This document shows, piece by piece, positions 9,128 to 18,072 of a stretch of 64,000 nt of DNA. Every line of letters begins with the position of its first letter. The first letter of the stretch is position 1. Where the stretch lies: NCBI RefSeq assembly GCF_030547075.1, contig NZ_JAUOQH010000012.1:62001-126000 (forward strand). Direction: 5' to 3'. The notes under the pieces are model-generated. The model made no database searches. It was given only the letters and a program-made list of their open reading frames with translations, and was not told where the DNA came from. The position numbers were made by a program, and so were the translations under genes. The DNA is from Alteromonas sp. 1_MG-2023 (GTDB lineage: Bacteria; Pseudomonadota; Gammaproteobacteria; Enterobacterales; Alteromonadaceae).

Positions 9128-10798
9128 ATGAAGATGGTTAAATATTATGTACTCGGCGCAATTTTAGCATTAGTGCTTACGTGGTTTAGCCCAACAATAT
9201 GGCTCTCGGTTATTTTTGCATGGATCAGCTTTTCGCTTATTGCAGTCAGCAGTGCTTATTTGCTGAATTACCCTGCATTGTTTAGAAAGCGCGAAGATGG
9301 CTCTATCCCCATTTACATTCGTTGGATATTTGTTCCCTTCTTACTGGGCAGTTGGCTTTATAATGAATATGCAAGACGCACTGATAAGGTACCTCCCCTT
9401 CAAAAAATTGATGACCAATTATATCTTGGCTGCCGTATGTCTTCACAGCATGTTGATTTGTTAAACGAGAATAGTATTAACGCTATTTTAGATGTAACGG
9501 CTGAATTCGATGGTTTAGATTGGACCGCGTATCAAGCAGATTTCAGCTATCTCAATATACCTGTGCTAGATCATACCAGCCCAACTAAAGAGCAACTCAC
9601 TCTGGCGATAAACTGGATCGATCAGCAACTTGCCGACGGTAAAAATATCATCGTACATTGTGCGCTAGGCAGAGGACGTTCGGTGTTAGTACTAGCGGCT
9701 TACCTGCTTGCCCGAGACCCTTCCCTTTCAATACTAGATACTATGGACAAGATTCAGTCGGTGCGAACTACCGCAAGGCTTAACAAACATCAATTGGCTG
9801 CGCTGGAAAAGATAAAAAATGGTGGAAGTCTGTTATTAACGAAAAACCTTACACTTATTGCAAACCCTGTTGCGGGAGGCGGTAAATGGAAAGTTGAAAA
9901 GACAGACATTCTCTCTAGGCTAAATGAAAAATTTAAGGTCACCGTAAAAGAAACCACGAAAGACACTAACGCAGAGGCATTGGCAGAAGAAGCACTAAAA
10001 GATGGCGCGCAGATTATCGTCGCCTGTGGTGGCGATGGCACCATTACTGAGGTTGCTAATGCGCTTACCGATAAAAACGTTACCTTAGGGGTTATTCCAC
10101 TTGGTACTGCTAATGCGCTTTGCCAGGTGCTTCATGGTTATGCCAGCAAAATTGTGCCCATTAGTACAGCTTGCGATATTATTATTGACGGCAAAACTGC
10201 AGATATAGATACCGCTGAGTGTAACGGCCGAATGATGCTGTTGGTTGCTGCAGTGGGCTTCGAAGAACATATGATTTCGGCTGCCGGACGAGGTGAAAAA
10301 GACACCGGAGGGCAATTTGCGTATTTAAAAGGCCTTTGGGAAGCCATTGGTAAAAATGACAACCTACACTTCACCGTCACCTGTGATGATGAAGAAGCTC
10401 AACAGCTTGAAACACCTAGCTTAGTTATTGCTAACGCGGCGCCAATCACAACGGCCCTTGCCCAAGGCGGAAATCTTCCCGATGTAACGGATGGAAAACT
10501 AGATATTACCTGGTTGATGCCTCAAGCATCTCCAGATCGTCAATTGTTCTCATTAGCTGAGCTTGTTTTCGGACCTGAAGATTACAAAACCACGTCAGAA
10601 AGCATCAGGCACAAACAAACAAAGGCGATTACACTCAGTTTTGACAAAGAAGTTTCTTATGCTGTGGATGGAGAAATTTTCAGTGCAAGTGAAATCCGTG
10701 TAACTACTCAACCCGCTAGCCTTAGAGTGCTCACCGGAATCAACCAGGAACAAAGAAACAAAAGCACTGAAACTGGCGGCACAGCCAAGTTAGCCTAA
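9128..10798 (+). CDS. Dual-specificity phosphatase / diacylglycerol-kinase-type lipid kinase fusion
   Basis: A 556-residue, three-part protein. Residues about 1-50 and 62-80 are hydrophobic and anchor it in the membrane. A dual-specificity phosphatase domain follows (about 90-230), with the CX5R signature HCALGRGRS (C178, R184) and a general-acid Asp candidate in VLDHTSP. The C-terminal half (about 240-545) is a diacylglycerol/sphingosine-kinase catalytic domain with NPVAGGG and the nucleotide-binding GGDGT (301-305), plus PLGTANALC. The start is the ATG at 9128, preceded by AGGAA at 10 nt; a TTG at 9104 would add 8 residues. Both active sites look intact. Substrates are unknown; a phospholipid or lipid-phosphate switch is a reasonable inference. 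Confidence 0.9.
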   Translation: MKMVKYYVLGAILALVLTWFSPTIWLSVIFAWISFSLIAVSSAYLLNYPALFRKREDGSIPIYIRWIFVPFLLGSWLYNEYARRTDKVPPLQKIDDQLYLGCRMSSQHVDLLNENSINAILDVTAEFDGLDWTAYQADFSYLNIPVLDHTSPTKEQLTLAINWIDQQLADGKNIIVHCALGRGRSVLVLAAYLLARDPSLSILDTMDKIQSVRTTARLNKHQLAALEKIKNGGSLLLTKNLTLIANPVAGGGKWKVEKTDILSRLNEKFKVTVKETTKDTNAEALAEEALKDGAQIIVACGGDGTITEVANALTDKNVTLGVIPLGTANALCQVLHGYASKIVPISTACDIIIDGKTADIDTAECNGRMMLLVAAVGFEEHMISAAGRGEKDTGGQFAYLKGLWEAIGKNDNLHFTVTCDDEEAQQLETPSLVIANAAPITTALAQGGNLPDVTDGKLDITWLMPQASPDRQLFSLAELVFGPEDYKTTSESIRHKQTKAITLSFDKEVSYAVDGEIFSASEIRVTTQPASLRVLTGINQEQRNKSTETGGTAKLA

Positions 10799-11008
10799 TC
10801 TTGCTTTAGCTTCTTCTAGGTAAAGATTACCTCTGCCCCTATGTAAGAAATGCATTATTTAAGCGGCGACTTATATGTTTTATCAGTAAGAAACCGCTAA
10901 TAACTGAATTTACAATGACTTACTGAACTGAATATAGTGGAACGCTTCTCGCATTATCTATAGTGCTTTTATGCCACATATTCAGTACAACTAGTTGAGG
11001 GATTACCG

Positions 11009-11455
11009 ATGAAAATATTTGAAGCACTACGCCAAGATCATGAGAAACAACGATTGTTACTTAAAATTCTAGCTGAGACCAGTGGAGACACTGCTGCTCG
11101 CCGTGAATACTACCAAGAACTCAAAGATCAGCTTGAAAGTCATGCAGTGGCTGAAGAGCGTCATTTTTATTCTCCCCTGCTTAAGAAAGATGAAGCGGTA
11201 GATTTGACCCGTCATGGTATTGCCGAGCATCACGAAATTGATGAGTTGATTGAGAAGCTCGATGACACAAAAATGGACTCACCTGGATGGCTTCGTCACT
11301 TGAAATCACTGCAAGAAAAAGTAGAGCACCATTTGGCCGATGAAGAGCAAGAGTTCTTTCAGGTAGCGGGTCGATTGCTCAATGATTCACAAAAGAACAA
11401 ATTGGCTGAATCTTATCAAGACGAAATGGCCAAAGAACTGACGGCGCCGCACTAG
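11009..11455 (+). CDS. Hemerythrin-like HHE domain protein
   Basis: A 148-residue four-helix protein of the hemerythrin/HHE cation-binding family, probably binding a di-iron centre. Candidate ligands are H11 (RQDHEKQR), H45 and the E53-E54-H56 cluster (HAVAEERHFY), the AEHHEIDEL motif near 74-82, and HHLADEEQEFF near 112-122. A GAGGG ribosome site lies 10 nt before the ATG. Proteins of this type are linked to oxygen, NO or redox stress sensing; no partner gene is adjacent. A strong terminator follows. Confidence 0.9.
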   Translation: MKIFEALRQDHEKQRLLLKILAETSGDTAARREYYQELKDQLESHAVAEERHFYSPLLKKDEAVDLTRHGIAEHHEIDELIEKLDDTKMDSPGWLRHLKSLQEKVEHHLADEEQEFFQVAGRLLNDSQKNKLAESYQDEMAKELTAPH

Positions 11456-11523
11456 GAACCTTTAGTTGCATGATAGCTAATCGGCATTACGATTAGCTAC
11501 CTGCTACTCAGAATTCCAGACAT

Positions 11524-11559
11524 AAAAAAGGCCAGTCGTTAAATGACTGGCCTTTTTTT
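11524..11559. terminator. Bidirectional terminator
   Basis: Stem GGCCAGTC / GACTGGCC (11530-11537, 11545-11552) flanked by six A on the left and seven T on the right, so it works in both directions. It ends the hemerythrin-like gene (plus) and the Pmp3-type gene (minus). Confidence 0.9.
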
Positions 11560-11616
11560 GGTAGTTTTTTTGCTAAATACTGTGCTAATTATTCTACTAA
11601 TAATTAGCTATTCAAA

Positions 11617-11775
11617 CTAACGTTTGGCAATAATGTACACCGCATGGATTACACCAGGAAAATAGCCAAACAACGTTAGAAGGATGTTTATCCAAAACTG
11701 AGCGCCGATACCAACTTGCAAAAACACACCTAGAGGAGGTAGTAATATTGAAAGTATAATGCGAATAATATCCAT
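11617..11775 (-). CDS. Pmp3/YqaE-family small membrane protein
   Basis: A 52-residue protein, too short for most ORF cut-offs, found by reading the minus strand. It begins MDIIRIILSILLPPLGVFLQ and ends with GYFPGVIHAVYIIAKR. The two hydrophobic helices, the LLPPLGVFLQ element, the N-x-x-LT-x-FG-x-x-PG-x-IHA motif and the length match the Pmp3/YqaE (UPF0057) family. An AAGGAT ribosome site precedes the ATG. Family members influence membrane potential and salt tolerance in yeast and plants; in bacteria the role is unclear. A longer frame over the same DNA (11612-11806) is only a shadow. Confidence 0.93.
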   Translation of the reverse strand: MDIIRIILSILLPPLGVFLQVGIGAQFWINILLTLFGYFPGVIHAVYIIAKR

Positions 11776-11905
11776 AATAATATCCTTGTTTTTGAAGTAA
11801 TTTCACAGTTTACCCACTCTCACTGCAATATCTTATGCTTTCGAGCGAGCTTTGTTTATATAATGCATATTTACTGCCAACAATAAGGAAATTATGCTTT
11901 CACGT

Positions 11906-14200
11906 CTATTCGCCTAAAGGCGAATTTTCTAACCACTCTTCTAATGCATCTTTTGCTAACGGTCTGCTAATAAAATAGCCTTGAGCAATATCGCAGCCCC
12001 ATTCTTTTAAAATATTAAGCGACATCTCATCTTCTACCCCTTCAGCAACCACTTTAAGATCAAACGCTGTGGCTAACCCTAATACGGTATGCACAATCTG
12101 CTTGTCGTTTTCGTCAGTCGCTAACGACAAAATGAAGCTTTTATCAATTTTAATAGTGTCTACTGGTAGGTTCTTCAAATACGCTAATGATGAGTAACCC
12201 GTACCAAAATCATCTATAGCAAAGTGAAATCCCCTACTCGTCAATGAATTTAAGTTTTCAATGGCAAGGGTGGCATCGGCAACTAAATCACTTTCCGTTA
12301 TTTCTAACTCCAGTGCACTTGGTGACAACGCCGCGTTAGTTAGCATAGAAACTAACTTATCGAGCAATGGCTTATTTTGAATATCTTGGGTCGATAAATT
12401 CATCGCTACAGTGAAGCTATATCCTTTCTGCCTAAAATAGGACAAATCAGAAATGGTTTGCTGCATTACCCAAGTCGTCACCTGTTCGATTAATGCCGCT
12501 TGCTCAGCAATGGTAATAAATTCATCAGGTGGTACAAAGCCAAGCTTCTCATTGTTCCATCGTATCAAGGCTTCCATACTGCACACTTTCATCGTGGTAA
12601 GATCAATTTTTGGTTGATACACCATAGAAAGCTCGCTTTGATTGCTTACTAACGCACGTTTAAGCTCTGTAGTAATGGTTAAACGCCTAACGTACTTAGC
12701 TTCTAACTCAGGGCGGTAATGCACGCACCAAGTATTTGAATGAATAGCTTCGTCGGTAACGATATTCACTTTACGAAACAGTTCTTCAGAGTTGGTGGCG
12801 TCTTGCGGGCAAGAAATCACTGCCAGTGCCACTTTCACCGGAATTGAAATGAGGTTGCTCTCAACGGGCTGCTCTAATATAAATTTAAGAGTTTCTATCT
12901 GATCATCGTCTAAAGGCGTATCAGTAATGTAGAGAATTTCGCCGCCAGCTAAACGCGCTGATGTTCCCGGCCAGCGCAATAAGCGCGTAGCAAGTGCCTT
13001 TAGGGTATTGTCACCATTAGAATAGCCATAAAGATCGTTCGTGGTTCTAAAACCAATAATGGTAATAGCAACCACTTGTAAATTGACGTTGCCAGACATC
13101 TTTTCAGAAAAGAAGCCTTCAACATAATTGCGGTTAAACAACCCCGTAAGTACGTCATGCTGAGCTTGATAGCGAATATGCTTTTCGCGATGCTGAATAC
13201 TTTCCTGCATGCTATCAACAGCTGTTGCTAATTCGCTAATTTCACGCAACCGGGAAGGTTGATTCAACGTAGCACCATATTGTCCCCCAGCAACACGATT
13301 AACCGCCTTTACCAAGTTGGAAACAGATTGGCTTACGTTTCGCGCTAACAGCATTGAAAACCCTAAGGCGATTAGTACTGCAAAAACGGTTAGTACTAGA
13401 ATACTTAATTGAATATCAGTAAAGGCATTAAAGGCATCTGATACATCTACCGCAATGGTAATACGAACGGGAAGTTCTGACATAGATGCCAGGCTAACTT
13501 CGCGGCTAATATAAGTATCGGTTTGTTTAAAAGTAACATCCACCCAAGATGGCGTAGGGTCGCTTGATAATACCGATGCAACTTGCTCATTCGAAAGCGT
13601 TGACGTTAAAAGGCTATTATCCGTTAATTTGGTAATAATGATTTCTGCATCAACTAAGTTTTTGAGTTCTTGCAGTAGCGCCTCATCAAACTCAACCCCA
13701 ATTACCATGTAGTAACGTAAGGTAGGAATTTCTACTTTATAGAGGTTAAGTTGTATTAATGCGTCATCGATAAGAAAAAAGCCACTTTCAAAACCTCTTG
13801 CCACTAGTGCAGTGCTTGCATCTAAAGTGTCACCAGGTTCAAACAAGGGGCTGTGAGACGCCACAATAGTGTGGTCTAAGTTCACTAGTGCAATAACATC
13901 AGAATTGATACGCGAAGCGTAGCTGTCTAATGCGGTTTGAATAGAAGGTAAGTCGGAGGTACCTACCGCTTGACGAAAATCGTAAGAGCGTAACAGTACA
14001 TTTGATACACTTTTGATAATGGCTTGGCGATCTTCAATCAGCCTATGCAATACTTTTTCAGTTACAGCTATATCTTGGCTAATGTTTTGTTTTACTAGGT
14101 TATTAGCCGACTTCCACACCCCTGCAACGATGAGAAGTGAAGCGATGAATATGCCGCCAAGAAGCGTTCTAAAAAGACTTTGTCGGAGTGATATTTGCAA
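11906..14200 (-). CDS. Membrane sensor with degenerate GGDEF and intact EAL domain (c-di-GMP phosphodiesterase)
   Basis: A 764-residue inner-membrane protein. TM1 is about 10-30 and TM2 about 264-287, bracketing a periplasmic sensor region; a HAMP linker follows (about 288-340). The GGDEF-type domain (about 345-500) reads AGGEI at 418-422 instead of GG(D/E)EF, so it should not make c-di-GMP. The EAL domain (about 515-755) keeps EALIRW (543-548), ITESDL, IDDFGTGYSSL, IKIDKSFI and VVAEGVED, so phosphodiesterase activity is expected. The architecture is that of a membrane-bound c-di-GMP hydrolase regulated by an external signal. Monocistronic. Confidence 0.93.
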   Translation of the reverse strand: MQISLRQSLFRTLLGGIFIASLLIVAGVWKSANNLVKQNISQDIAVTEKVLHRLIEDRQAIIKSVSNVLLRSYDFRQAVGTSDLPSIQTALDSYASRINSDVIALVNLDHTIVASHSPLFEPGDTLDASTALVARGFESGFFLIDDALIQLNLYKVEIPTLRYYMVIGVEFDEALLQELKNLVDAEIIITKLTDNSLLTSTLSNEQVASVLSSDPTPSWVDVTFKQTDTYISREVSLASMSELPVRITIAVDVSDAFNAFTDIQLSILVLTVFAVLIALGFSMLLARNVSQSVSNLVKAVNRVAGGQYGATLNQPSRLREISELATAVDSMQESIQHREKHIRYQAQHDVLTGLFNRNYVEGFFSEKMSGNVNLQVVAITIIGFRTTNDLYGYSNGDNTLKALATRLLRWPGTSARLAGGEILYITDTPLDDDQIETLKFILEQPVESNLISIPVKVALAVISCPQDATNSEELFRKVNIVTDEAIHSNTWCVHYRPELEAKYVRRLTITTELKRALVSNQSELSMVYQPKIDLTTMKVCSMEALIRWNNEKLGFVPPDEFITIAEQAALIEQVTTWVMQQTISDLSYFRQKGYSFTVAMNLSTQDIQNKPLLDKLVSMLTNAALSPSALELEITESDLVADATLAIENLNSLTSRGFHFAIDDFGTGYSSLAYLKNLPVDTIKIDKSFILSLATDENDKQIVHTVLGLATAFDLKVVAEGVEDEMSLNILKEWGCDIAQGYFISRPLAKDALEEWLENSPLGE

Positions 14201-14341
14201 CCTACCGCTCCCAGCGTACCGTTTTATGCATAGTATCTACATGTACCTTTAATAATGAAATATTAGCATAGCCCAATTATGGGAATACTAATAGTTGTTC
14301 ACCTGTCGTAACAATTTAATTTTACGAAATATTACAAACAT

Positions 14342-14367
14342 AAAAAAACCGGCTATAAGCCGGTTTT
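14342..14367 (-). terminator. Terminator of the folP-to-tRNA-Leu transcription unit
   Basis: Stem AAAACCGGCT / AGCCGGTTTT (14345-14354, 14358-14367) with a 3-base loop, followed on the minus strand by more T residues. It lies 7 bp beyond the tRNA 3' end. Confidence 0.9.
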
Positions 14368-14373
14368 AATAAT

Positions 14374-14459
14374 TGGTGCGGAAAGCGGGACTTGAACCCG
14401 CACGAGCTATGCTCACCACCCCCTCAAGATGGCGTGTCTACCAATTCCACCACTTCCGC
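14374..14459 (-). tRNA. leuU: tRNA-Leu (anticodon GAG)
   Basis: An 86-nt class II tRNA with encoded CCA. The acceptor GCGGAAG pairs with TTTCCGC, the discriminator is A, the anticodon stem CCATC/GGTGG encloses loop TTGAGGG (anticodon GAG, reading CUC/CUU), the variable arm is GAGC-ATA-GCTC, and the T stem GCGGG/CCCGC encloses TTCAAGT. It lies 7 bp after secG, the same position as leuU in E. coli, and probably shares its transcript. Confidence 0.97.
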
Positions 14460-14466
14460 AAAAATC

Positions 14467-14925
14467 TTAGTTAGGTACGTCTGAATCGTCAGCCTTAGGC
14501 ACATCATCTTCAGAAGCTTCAGCTTGAGGAGCCTCAGCGTTAGAAGCATCACCCATTGGAATATCATTCGTGGTTGCTGCGTCTTCTGCAGGCGTATCCA
14601 TTACAGGAACGTCCATATCAGCAGGCGCTTGAACTGGTGTTTCAACCGCAGCAGGAACTTCAAGGTTATCCCACTCGTCATCAGCACTTTCGCGGTTTGC
14701 TGTCATCGCACCTAATGTAAGGCTGATAAAAAAGAACAAACCTGCAAGGATAGCAGTAGTTCTAGTCATGAAGTTACCAGAACCACCTGAACCGAAAACG
14801 GTGTTTGAGCCGCCGCTACCAAAAGATGCGCCCATATCCGCACCTTTACCCTGTTGAATAAGAACAAAACCAATCAACATCAATGCAACAATTAAATATG
14901 CTACTAGTAGCACTTGATAAACCAT
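14467..14925 (-). CDS. secG: Protein-export membrane protein SecG with acidic C-terminal extension
   Basis: Accessory subunit of the SecYEG translocon. The first about 75 residues hold two TM helices (about 3-22 and 54-74) around the conserved cytoplasmic loop LIQQGKGADMGASFGSGGS. Residues about 85-152 form a low-complexity tail rich in D, E, P and A with repeats of the D-V-P / D-x-P type. E. coli SecG is 110 residues, so the tail is an extension. It lies 10 bp after tpiA and ahead of tRNA-Leu. Confidence 0.96.
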   Translation of the reverse strand: MVYQVLLVAYLIVALMLIGFVLIQQGKGADMGASFGSGGSNTVFGSGGSGNFMTRTTAILAGLFFFISLTLGAMTANRESADDEWDNLEVPAAVETPVQAPADMDVPVMDTPAEDAATTNDIPMGDASNAEAPQAEASEDDVPKADDSDVPN

Positions 14926-14935
14926 AATTACCTCG

Positions 14936-15682
14936 TCAGTTTGCCGCTTGGCAAATTGAAATAAAATCTTCTGTTTTTAAGCTGGCACCACCAATTAGGC
15001 CACCATCTACGTCTTGTTGCGCAAACAATGTTTTAGCATTATCTGCCTTAACACTGCCGCCATATAAAATTCGTAAACCCTGTGCAAGCGTTGCATCTAT
15101 ATTTGCGAAGTAACCACGAATGAATTCATGTACATCTTGCGCTTGTTCAGGTGAAGCTGTCTTACCAGTTCCTATAGCCCATACAGGCTCATAAGCAACA
15201 ACTGATTTAGAAAGCTCTTCAACGGTTAGGCCGTCTACTAATGCATCAAGTTGCTCACCAATGAAAGACTCAACTTGACCACTTTCTCTAATATCTAGCG
15301 ACTCACCTACACAAATAATTGGCGTTAAACCACTAGCGATTGATTTTTTCGCTTTTTGTGCCACTACGCTATTGCTTTCACCGTGATCATCTCTTCTTTC
15401 TGAATGCCCTACTATGGCGTATTTACAACCAAGTTCAGCAAGCATGTCAGCAGATAAATCACCGGTGTGAGCGCCATTATCAAGATGACTAACATCTTGA
15501 CCGCCTAGTGCGAAAGCTTCAGCACAAAATGCTGAAAGATATAAAGCAGGCGGACAAATAACAACATCAACATTCCCGATGACATCAATAGTTAATGCAT
15601 CGTTGAACGTAGTGACCAGAGAACGATTACCGTTCATTTTCCAATTGCCCGCTACCAGCGGCTTTCTTTTATTGTTATTCAC
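14936..15682 (-). CDS. tpiA: Triose-phosphate isomerase
   Basis: Interconverts dihydroxyacetone phosphate and glyceraldehyde-3-phosphate in glycolysis and gluconeogenesis. The 248-residue TIM barrel shows the active-site N13/K15 (AGNWKMNGN), the catalytic His in AIVGHSERR, the catalytic Glu in VAYEPVWAIGTG and the phosphate-binding GGSVKADN. It sits between glmM and secG, an arrangement seen in Shewanella, Pseudomonas and relatives but not in E. coli, where tpiA is elsewhere. Confidence 0.98.
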   Translation of the reverse strand: MNNNKRKPLVAGNWKMNGNRSLVTTFNDALTIDVIGNVDVVICPPALYLSAFCAEAFALGGQDVSHLDNGAHTGDLSADMLAELGCKYAIVGHSERRDDHGESNSVVAQKAKKSIASGLTPIICVGESLDIRESGQVESFIGEQLDALVDGLTVEELSKSVVAYEPVWAIGTGKTASPEQAQDVHEFIRGYFANIDATLAQGLRILYGGSVKADNAKTLFAQQDVDGGLIGGASLKTEDFISICQAAN

Positions 15683-15777
15683 AATGCAGACCTTAGCCCT
15701 GTCTTAAAGCGGGCGTGATATTAACGATTTCAGTAAAAATATACAAGTATAAAACGCAAAATTAGCAGTTCTACCAA

Positions 15778-17121
15778 CTAATTGGCGACTTTACGAACAG
15801 TTTCAGCAATATGCTCTGCCCACTTGGAAGAATGCCCTTCATTATCAGACTCTACCATAACCCGAATAAGGGGCTCTGTGCCGCTTTTACGTAGTAAAAC
15901 ACGGCCTTTCTTGCCCAATGCGGCTTCCGCTTCTTGTTTAGCATTCTGCACATCAGCATGAGCCAGATAATCTTGACTAGCATCTTGATAACGTACATTT
16001 ACAAGGCATTGTGGGTACATATCAAAGCCATTGCTCAAGTCGTGTAAATCTAAATCTGACCGTAACATAGCAGCAATAACTTGCAAGCCAGCAATAATAC
16101 CATCACCCGTTGAAGACGTAGCTAAATTCAGAATATGCCCAGAGTTTTCACCGCCAATCGCCCAGCCTTTTTGCTGAAGCATTTCCATTACATAGCGATC
16201 CCCTACTTTGCTTCTAGCAAAAGGAACACCAAGCTTACTAAAGGCAATTTCTAAACCAAGGTTACTCATCAATGTGCCAACTACACCGCCCTGCATACGG
16301 CCATTTTTAAGTGCATCGCGGGCAATCATATACACGATTTGGTCGCCATCTATTACGTTACCTAAATGATCAACCATCATGATACGGTCGCCGTCACCAT
16401 CTAAGGCAAAGCCAAGGTGCGCGTTCGTTTCTTTTACTTTCTCAACGATGGCGTCCATCGATGTAGCACCAACGCCTTCATTGATATTTAAACCATTTGG
16501 CGCGGTACCAATTTCAACTACCGTAGCACCAAGCTCACGCAATACATTCGGCGCAATATGGTAAGTAGCACCGTGTGCACAATCTACTACTATCTTTAAA
16601 CCGGTAAGAGATAAATCAGAAGGGAAGCTACCTTTACAAAATTCAATATAGCGGCCAGCAGCATCGTTGATTCTGGTTGCTTTTCCTAGCTTGTCAGAAG
16701 CAACACACGTCATTGGCTTATCAAGCATGTCTTCTATAGCCAGTTCAATATCATCGTCTAACTTATAACCGTCTGCTGAGAAAAATTTAATCCCATTGTC
16801 GTAATAAGGATTATGAGAAGCACTAATGACAATACCGGCTTCTGAACGAAATGTTTTCGTTAGGTAAGCAATAGCAGGTGTAGGCATAGGACCAAGCAAG
16901 CCACTATCAATACCTGCAGCCGATAAGCCTGCTTCTAAAGAAGACTCTAGCATGTAGCCAGATATACGGGTGTCTTTGCCAATAAGCACTTTATTCGTGC
17001 CGTGTCCGGCAAGCACTTTCCCTGCTGCCCAACCAAGCTTAATGACAAATTCGGGATTAATATTACTTTCGCCCACTTTACCGCGTATGCCATCAGTGCC
17101 GAAATATTTACGCTGCCCCAT
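15778..17121 (-). CDS. glmM: Phosphoglucosamine mutase
   Basis: Converts glucosamine-6-phosphate to glucosamine-1-phosphate for UDP-GlcNAc, the precursor of peptidoglycan and LPS. The 447-residue enzyme has the phosphoserine loop ISASHNP (S102), the metal-binding DGDGDR and the phosphate-binding [12 protein letters not shown] near the C-terminus. It starts 9 bp after folP, as in E. coli, and they are surely co-transcribed; a 95-bp gap precedes tpiA. Confidence 0.98.
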   Translation of the reverse strand: MGQRKYFGTDGIRGKVGESNINPEFVIKLGWAAGKVLAGHGTNKVLIGKDTRISGYMLESSLEAGLSAAGIDSGLLGPMPTPAIAYLTKTFRSEAGIVISASHNPYYDNGIKFFSADGYKLDDDIELAIEDMLDKPMTCVASDKLGKATRINDAAGRYIEFCKGSFPSDLSLTGLKIVVDCAHGATYHIAPNVLRELGATVVEIGTAPNGLNINEGVGATSMDAIVEKVKETNAHLGFALDGDGDRIMMVDHLGNVIDGDQIVYMIARDALKNGRMQGGVVGTLMSNLGLEIAFSKLGVPFARSKVGDRYVMEMLQQKGWAIGGENSGHILNLATSSTGDGIIAGLQVIAAMLRSDLDLHDLSNGFDMYPQCLVNVRYQDASQDYLAHADVQNAKQEAEAALGKKGRVLLRKSGTEPLIRVMVESDNEGHSSKWAEHIAETVRKVAN

Positions 17122-17130
17122 GAAGGTTCC

Positions 17131-17955
17131 TTATTCTATTGTTGTTAGCATATTAACAATGTTAACTGCGTCCGCCGTTTCCTGTACATCGTGAACGCGG
17201 ATGATATGCGCACCTTGCTGTGCTGCAATTGTAGCGAGGGTAATACTTCCCGCCAAGCGTTCATCCACATTTCTATTTAACAAATTACCAATCATTGATT
17301 TACGAGACATACCCACTAGCACCGGATAGCCCAGCGCCATTATGCTTGGGAGGTGTTTAACCAGTGCATAGTTATGTTCTAGGGTTTTGCCAAAACCGTA
17401 ACCGGGATCGAACAAAATTCGCTCTTTTTTAATGCCAGCCTCAATACACTGAGATGCCCTTGCCAATAAAAACTGTTTAACGTCAGCCACAACATCTTTG
17501 TAATGGGGCTGTTGTTGCATATCTTTAGGCTGCCCTTGCATGTGCATTAAACACACAGGCACATTCGCATTAGCCGCTGCCATTAGCGCACCGGGTTCTT
17601 GCAAGGCTCTTACATCATTAATTAGCCCTGCCCCAGCGTTAACTGCTTGCGTCATTACTTCAGCTTTACTGGTATCTACTGAAATAATGCAATCGGTATT
17701 AGCACGCAATGCTTCAATTACCGGAATAACACGGTCTAGCTCTTCATCAAGGGAAACTGTTGCTGCGCCTGGTCGAGTCGACTCACCGCCCACATCAATT
17801 AACGTGGCACCTTGAGATAGCATCATTTCAGCATGTTTTACCGCGTTCTCGAGAAGCGCATGTTTACCGCCGTCAGAAAAAGAGTCGGGGGTGACATTTA
17901 AGATGCCCATAACCTGGGGGCGGGATAAGTCTAATTTATGGGAGGAGAACTGCAT
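17131..17955 (-). CDS. folP: Dihydropteroate synthase
   Basis: Condenses p-aminobenzoate with dihydropterin pyrophosphate in folate synthesis and is the sulfonamide target. The 274-residue TIM barrel contains MGILNVTPDSFSDGG (about 16-30), the pterin-binding LIDVGGESTRPGA, VSVDTSKAEV and the late IRVHDVQET motif. It lies between ftsH and glmM, the order ftsH-folP-glmM being strongly conserved in gammaproteobacteria. A terminator lies upstream, so folP probably has its own promoter in the 117-bp gap. Confidence 0.98.
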   Translation of the reverse strand: MQFSSHKLDLSRPQVMGILNVTPDSFSDGGKHALLENAVKHAEMMLSQGATLIDVGGESTRPGAATVSLDEELDRVIPVIEALRANTDCIISVDTSKAEVMTQAVNAGAGLINDVRALQEPGALMAAANANVPVCLMHMQGQPKDMQQQPHYKDVVADVKQFLLARASQCIEAGIKKERILFDPGYGFGKTLEHNYALVKHLPSIMALGYPVLVGMSRKSMIGNLLNRNVDERLAGSITLATIAAQQGAHIIRVHDVQETADAVNIVNMLTTIE

Positions 17956-18025
17956 TTACTTACTCTTAAAATCAATCAGCCAGCACGGCCTGGTATCGGT
18001 CATTTGAAATTATTACTGCACAAAT

Positions 18026-18052
18026 AAAAAACGCCAGAAATACTGGCGTTTT
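18026..18052 (-). terminator. Terminator of ftsH
   Basis: Stem AAAACGCCAG / CTGGCGTTTT (18028-18037, 18043-18052), loop AAATA, with additional T residues downstream on the minus strand. It separates ftsH from folP-glmM. Confidence 0.85.
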
Positions 18053-18072
18053 ATAAACTTTTTGAGCAACGT

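Noticed and set aside
11612..11806. 64-codon minus-strand frame over the Pmp3-type gene
   Set aside because: It is a shadow in another frame; the overlapping 52-codon frame carries the family motifs and a ribosome site.
14374..14459. tRNA-Leu as a possible integration site
   Set aside because: No integrase, no duplicated tRNA end and no foreign genes lie next to it; the locus matches the conserved secG-leuU arrangement.
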